Assembly (NCBI GenBank): GCA_022510685.1 | Contig: JAFLTA010000023.1 | Coordinates: forward strand, 1 to 39,677 | Length of the DNA stretch: 39,677 nt | Direction of reading: 5' to 3' | Source: Lachnospiraceae bacterium | GTDB taxonomy: Bacteria; Bacillota; Clostridia; Lachnospirales; Lachnospiraceae | In this document: positions 37,479-39,677 of the stretch, piece by piece | Position numbering within the stretch: the first letter of the stretch is position 1 | Layout of the letters: each line of letters starts with the position of its first letter | Position numbers and translations under genes: made by a program | Notes under the pieces: model-generated | Seen by the model: only the letters and a program-made list of their open reading frames with translations | Databases searched by the model: none | What the model was told of the DNA's origin: nothing

Positions 37479-38591
37479 ATGTATCGAATAGAAGGGTTGC
37501 TCCGGCAAATAAAAACACAACCACAAATGTTAGTAGAAGAAGGGGTGGATTATATATTTTATTCCCTTTTGGGACGTTGTGTTTTCAATCAAGACTTTGG
37601 GGGTAAAAATATATCTGATATCGATAAATATTTTTGCACCTGGTTTGGCAGATGGCTTACGGGATGGATCAAAGAGAATATCGATCAGCAGTATGAGCCT
37701 AAAACATTGTGGTGGTATCATGATATTAAGATGATAGCCGGGGATGAACAAAATGAAGCAAAGGTTTTTTTTGATTTATGTGATCAGTTTTTTGAGGATT
37801 ATAGGGAAAGAAAAATGGATCATATAGAAAAGGTGCTTAGACCAATGAAAATAAGGCCTAAAATGTATGTAGCAGAAGAAGGAGTAGATCATATATTCTA
37901 TTTCTTTTTGGGATGTTGTGTCTGCTATCAGGATTTTGGGGATAAGGATATACCTGATATGGATAAATATTTTTGCACCTGGTTCGGCAGATGGTTTACC
38001 GGATGGATCAAAGAAAATATCGATCAGCAGTATGAGCCTAAGACATTGTGGTGGTATCATGATATTAAGATGATAGCCGGGGACGGGCAGGATGAAGCAA
38101 AGATTTTTTTTGAATTATGTGACCGGTTTTATAAAGATTATAGGAGAAACGAGGATGTTTTTCGCAAAATATATTGCAATTACGGTGATGAGATTATTCT
38201 GCCCGAAAAGAAAGGGTATAAGTCAATGCATATAGAAGGATTAATTGCACTTATTAAAAAAAGAGATATGGTACTTGTAGAAGATGAAAGAACAGACTAT
38301 ATATGCCAGTTTCTTATGGGATATTACTATTCTGCTTCAGCATATGTCATTGATAAGGTTACATCAGATATGGATAAGAATTTTTGGACATGGTTTGGCA
38401 GATGGCTTGTCGGGTGGATTCAAGAGAATATTGATCAGCAGTATGAGCCTAAAACATCGTGGTGGTATCATGATATTAAGATGATAGCCGGGGATGAGCA
38501 AAATGAAGTAAAGGTTTTTTATAATCTATGTGATCAGTTTTTTGAGGATTATAGGGAGAGAAGGGGATATTTTGCGGAAGATAGGCTGTGA
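37479..38591 (+). CDS. Three-unit immunity-like protein
   Basis: The 370-residue protein is made of three tandem copies of one domain of about 115 residues (about 1-112, 114-225 and 254-365). All share TWFGRW, a GWI or similar turn, ENIDQQYEPKT, WWYHDIKMIAGD and an LCD-x-FF-x-DYR-type end. At DNA level the conserved halves (near 37623-37804, 37962-38141 and 38373-38560) are almost identical, so the triplication is recent or kept alike by gene conversion. No signal or membrane helix is visible. It lies 13 bp after the papain-fold toxin tip, so it is the best candidate for its immunity protein. The single-domain family has no name that I recognise. Confidence 0.72.
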   Translation: MYRIEGLLRQIKTQPQMLVEEGVDYIFYSLLGRCVFNQDFGGKNISDIDKYFCTWFGRWLTGWIKENIDQQYEPKTLWWYHDIKMIAGDEQNEAKVFFDLCDQFFEDYRERKMDHIEKVLRPMKIRPKMYVAEEGVDHIFYFFLGCCVCYQDFGDKDIPDMDKYFCTWFGRWFTGWIKENIDQQYEPKTLWWYHDIKMIAGDGQDEAKIFFELCDRFYKDYRRNEDVFRKIYCNYGDEIILPEKKGYKSMHIEGLIALIKKRDMVLVEDERTDYICQFLMGYYYSASAYVIDKVTSDMDKNFWTWFGRWLVGWIQENIDQQYEPKTSWWYHDIKMIAGDEQNEVKVFYNLCDQFFEDYRERRGYFAEDRL

Positions 38592-38628
38592 TTATATATT
38601 GATGAAATTAGCCCGCTAAAAGTGTACT

Positions 38629-38790
38629 CCAAAAACCGGTGTTGAAGAAGTGATTTTTCAGAGATAAATTTTAAATAAAGAAAGGAATGATAATAACATG
38701 AAAATTAAAGGTAGTTTAAATTATGTTATTTTTGATTTAGAGAATGGATATTCAATAAAGGCAGAAGGAGAAATGCTTACAGGAAGAAAA
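38629..38790 (+). repeat. 162-bp direct repeat, copy 2
   Basis: This is the second copy of 36522-36683, offset by 2107 bp. It contains the last codons of the toxin tip, the same gap and the start of the Imm74-like gene. At its right end the similarity stops abruptly after GGAAGAAAA. Confidence 0.9.
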
Positions 38791-38868
38791 CTTCATAAAA
38801 TTTGTCACAGAATATGCGGAAGCGGATGCATTGAACTACATAAAGAGTGTAGTGAAGGAAACATATAG
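38698..38868 (+). pseudogene. Truncated copy of the Imm74-like gene
   Basis: The first 31 codons match the gene at 36591 nearly exactly (MKIKGSLNYVIFDLENGYSI and on to TGRK). Then the frame runs into foreign sequence and stops 25 codons later. The upstream ribosome site is kept, so a 56-residue fused peptide could be made, but the immunity domain is incomplete. Confidence 0.75.
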
Positions 38869-39176
38869 CATAGAGACCTTGAAGAAGGTAGGGAAACTGC
38901 TTGAGGAAGGGAAAGGATTATACATATTTTGATTTAAGACAAGAATGGGAAACAATAGAACTAAAATATGGATTTACAGATGATGATATGTTTTATTTGT
39001 TTAATGAACCGTTTTTGGATGAGGGGGTTAATGAAGGTAAAATATTTGTATTTTCTCATGTTCCTACATTAGAGGTGTTTAAGGATGATGCAATTCGTAA
39101 AGAGTGGAATTATCTTAAAGATAACTATGGTTTTGAATTTTTGAAAAATGAAGGAGAATTTTGGTATGCAAAGTAA
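38792..39176 (+). pseudogene. Frameshifted orphan toxin tip
   Basis: From 38792 the frame reads FVTEYAEADALNYIKSVV then ETYSIETLKKVGKLLEEGK. One base further on (skip near 38918) it continues DYTYFDLRQEWETIELKYGF and ends with FVFSHVPTLEVFKDDAIRKE and GEFWYAK. The joined protein has the look of a polymorphic-toxin C-terminal domain (GKDYTYFDL, NEPFLDEGV and FVFSHVP are typical of such ends). There is no start codon at the junction with the duplicated segment; a TTG at 38901 could give a 91-residue piece. It is followed by an overlapping immunity-like gene. Confidence 0.58.
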
Positions 39177-39516
39177 CAAAATGGAAGATATGATAGAATT
39201 TATTATTGGGGAGTTTATGAAGTTTTTTGGAGACAGAGTTAGTGACTTTTCTGTTGAAAATAACATAAATGGTATTTTAAGGGAAAGTTCCTTTAATTTT
39301 GTCTTTAAGGCATACGATTACTTCCCAATGCAGTTTCACTATGACAACGGGGAATTTGGATGTTGTATTTTGACAGATGAAGAAATAGTAATAGAGTTAG
39401 AAATGTCACAAAAGCACTGGGAAAGTACAGGTTTTGACCTGTTTCTTAAAGAGCTAAAAGAAGAAATAGAGTTGAGGATACCGGATAAATTTCTAAGGGC
39501 ACGAGGGTGGCTGTAA
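39166..39516 (+). CDS. Immunity-like protein, family B (complete copy)
   Basis: The 116-residue protein begins MQSNKMEDMIEFIIGEF, contains FFGDRVSDFSVENN and the strand pair FKAYDYFPMQFHYDNGEFGC, and ends LRIPDKFLRARGWL. ATG 39166 has AAGGAG 9 bases upstream; an in-frame ATG at 39148 lies before that site. It overlaps the end of the toxin tip by 11 bp, the usual tight toxin-immunity order. Close relatives are the truncated copy at 35093 and the partial gene at 39579. Immunity function is inferred from position. Confidence 0.7.
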   Translation: MQSNKMEDMIEFIIGEFMKFFGDRVSDFSVENNINGILRESSFNFVFKAYDYFPMQFHYDNGEFGCCILTDEEIVIELEMSQKHWESTGFDLFLKELKEEIELRIPDKFLRARGWL

Positions 39517-39578
39517 ATATGTTATGACAAGCAATTCTATTCTTTAGGGGAGTTAGATGGTTATAGAGGAGGATTTAT

Positions 39579-39677
39579 ATGATTAAAAAAAGTGCAGAAG
39601 AAATGGCAGACTTTATGATAATCGCGCTTAAGAATTATTTTGGAGACAGAGTTGACAGTTTTCGTATTGAGAATGTC
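39579..39677 (+). CDS. Start of another family B immunity-like gene (runs off window)
   Basis: The first 33 codons match the start of the 39166 protein: MADFMIIALKNYFGDRVDSF then RIENV. GAGGAGG lies before the ATG. It is a tandem paralogue cut by the window end, which shows that the immunity array continues downstream. Confidence 0.72.
   Translation, partial: MIKKSAEEMADFMIIALKNYFGDRVDSFRIENV

Noticed and set aside
37479-38591. CRISPR array or tandem non-coding repeats
   Set aside because: The repeats are in one open frame, about 115 codons long, and vary mostly at third positions and in linkers; they are protein domains.

Overview
The window looks like the chromosome of a motile, endospore-forming, low-GC Gram-positive bacterium of the Clostridia, most likely a Lachnospiraceae member related to Roseburia or Agathobacter. 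The evidence is a chemotaxis/sigma-D motility operon next to spore genes (gpr, spoIIP and a SleB-type cell-wall hydrolase), a CIRCE-controlled groESL operon, and the Firmicutes gene order rpsT-gpr-spoIIP-lepA-hemW. The family assignment is inferred from gene content and protein style, not from a database search. I saw no rRNA, tRNA, CRISPR array or replication origin.

Region 1 (1-9411) is the 3' half of a motility operon on the + strand: cheA (5' end outside the window), cheW, cheC, cheD, a small membrane protein, sigma-D (sigD/fliA), fapA, a small charged protein, a possible frameshifted 50-residue gene, a SwrB-like membrane coiled-coil protein, an anchored MltG-like protein, and a HisA of the eukaryotic HIS6 type at the end, closed by a terminator. 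CheA, CheW, CheC and CheD form the kinase, coupling, phosphatase and receptor-deamidase layer. Sigma-D switches on late flagellar and chemotaxis genes.

Region 2 (9412-24180) holds mostly independent housekeeping and envelope units: a SleB-family hydrolase, glnS with a DUF2225 gene, a convergent DUF6062 gene, a 200-bp hairpin-forming repeat element, groES-groEL behind a clear promoter and CIRCE, a DUF6106 gene, guaB behind a near-consensus promoter, a membrane-anchored amidase, and a 1441-residue exported protein with InlB-type B repeats and a C-terminal BspA-like leucine-rich repeat. A second, partial copy of the repeat element lies exactly at the stop codon of that last gene.

Region 3 (24181-33031) has rpsT (- strand), then gpr, spoIIP, lepA, hemW, purE, a DUF1294 protein, a HAD hydrolase, and a MerR-type regulator fused to a polytopic membrane domain. 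That regulator sits behind a typical MerR promoter with a 19-bp spacer.

Region 4 (33032-39677) is visibly more AT-rich and is an accessory island. It contains an IS transposase remnant, decapitated genes, orphan C-terminal tips of polymorphic toxins (two of them frameshifted, one papain-like and intact), and many small immunity-type genes: a SUKH/Syd-like protein, an Imm74-like protein, two paralogue families and a triplicated immunity-like protein. A 162-bp toxin-end/immunity-start segment is duplicated. The pattern fits repeated capture, duplication and decay of toxin-immunity cassettes, with immunity genes kept and toxins broken. This island is the most interesting part of the window.
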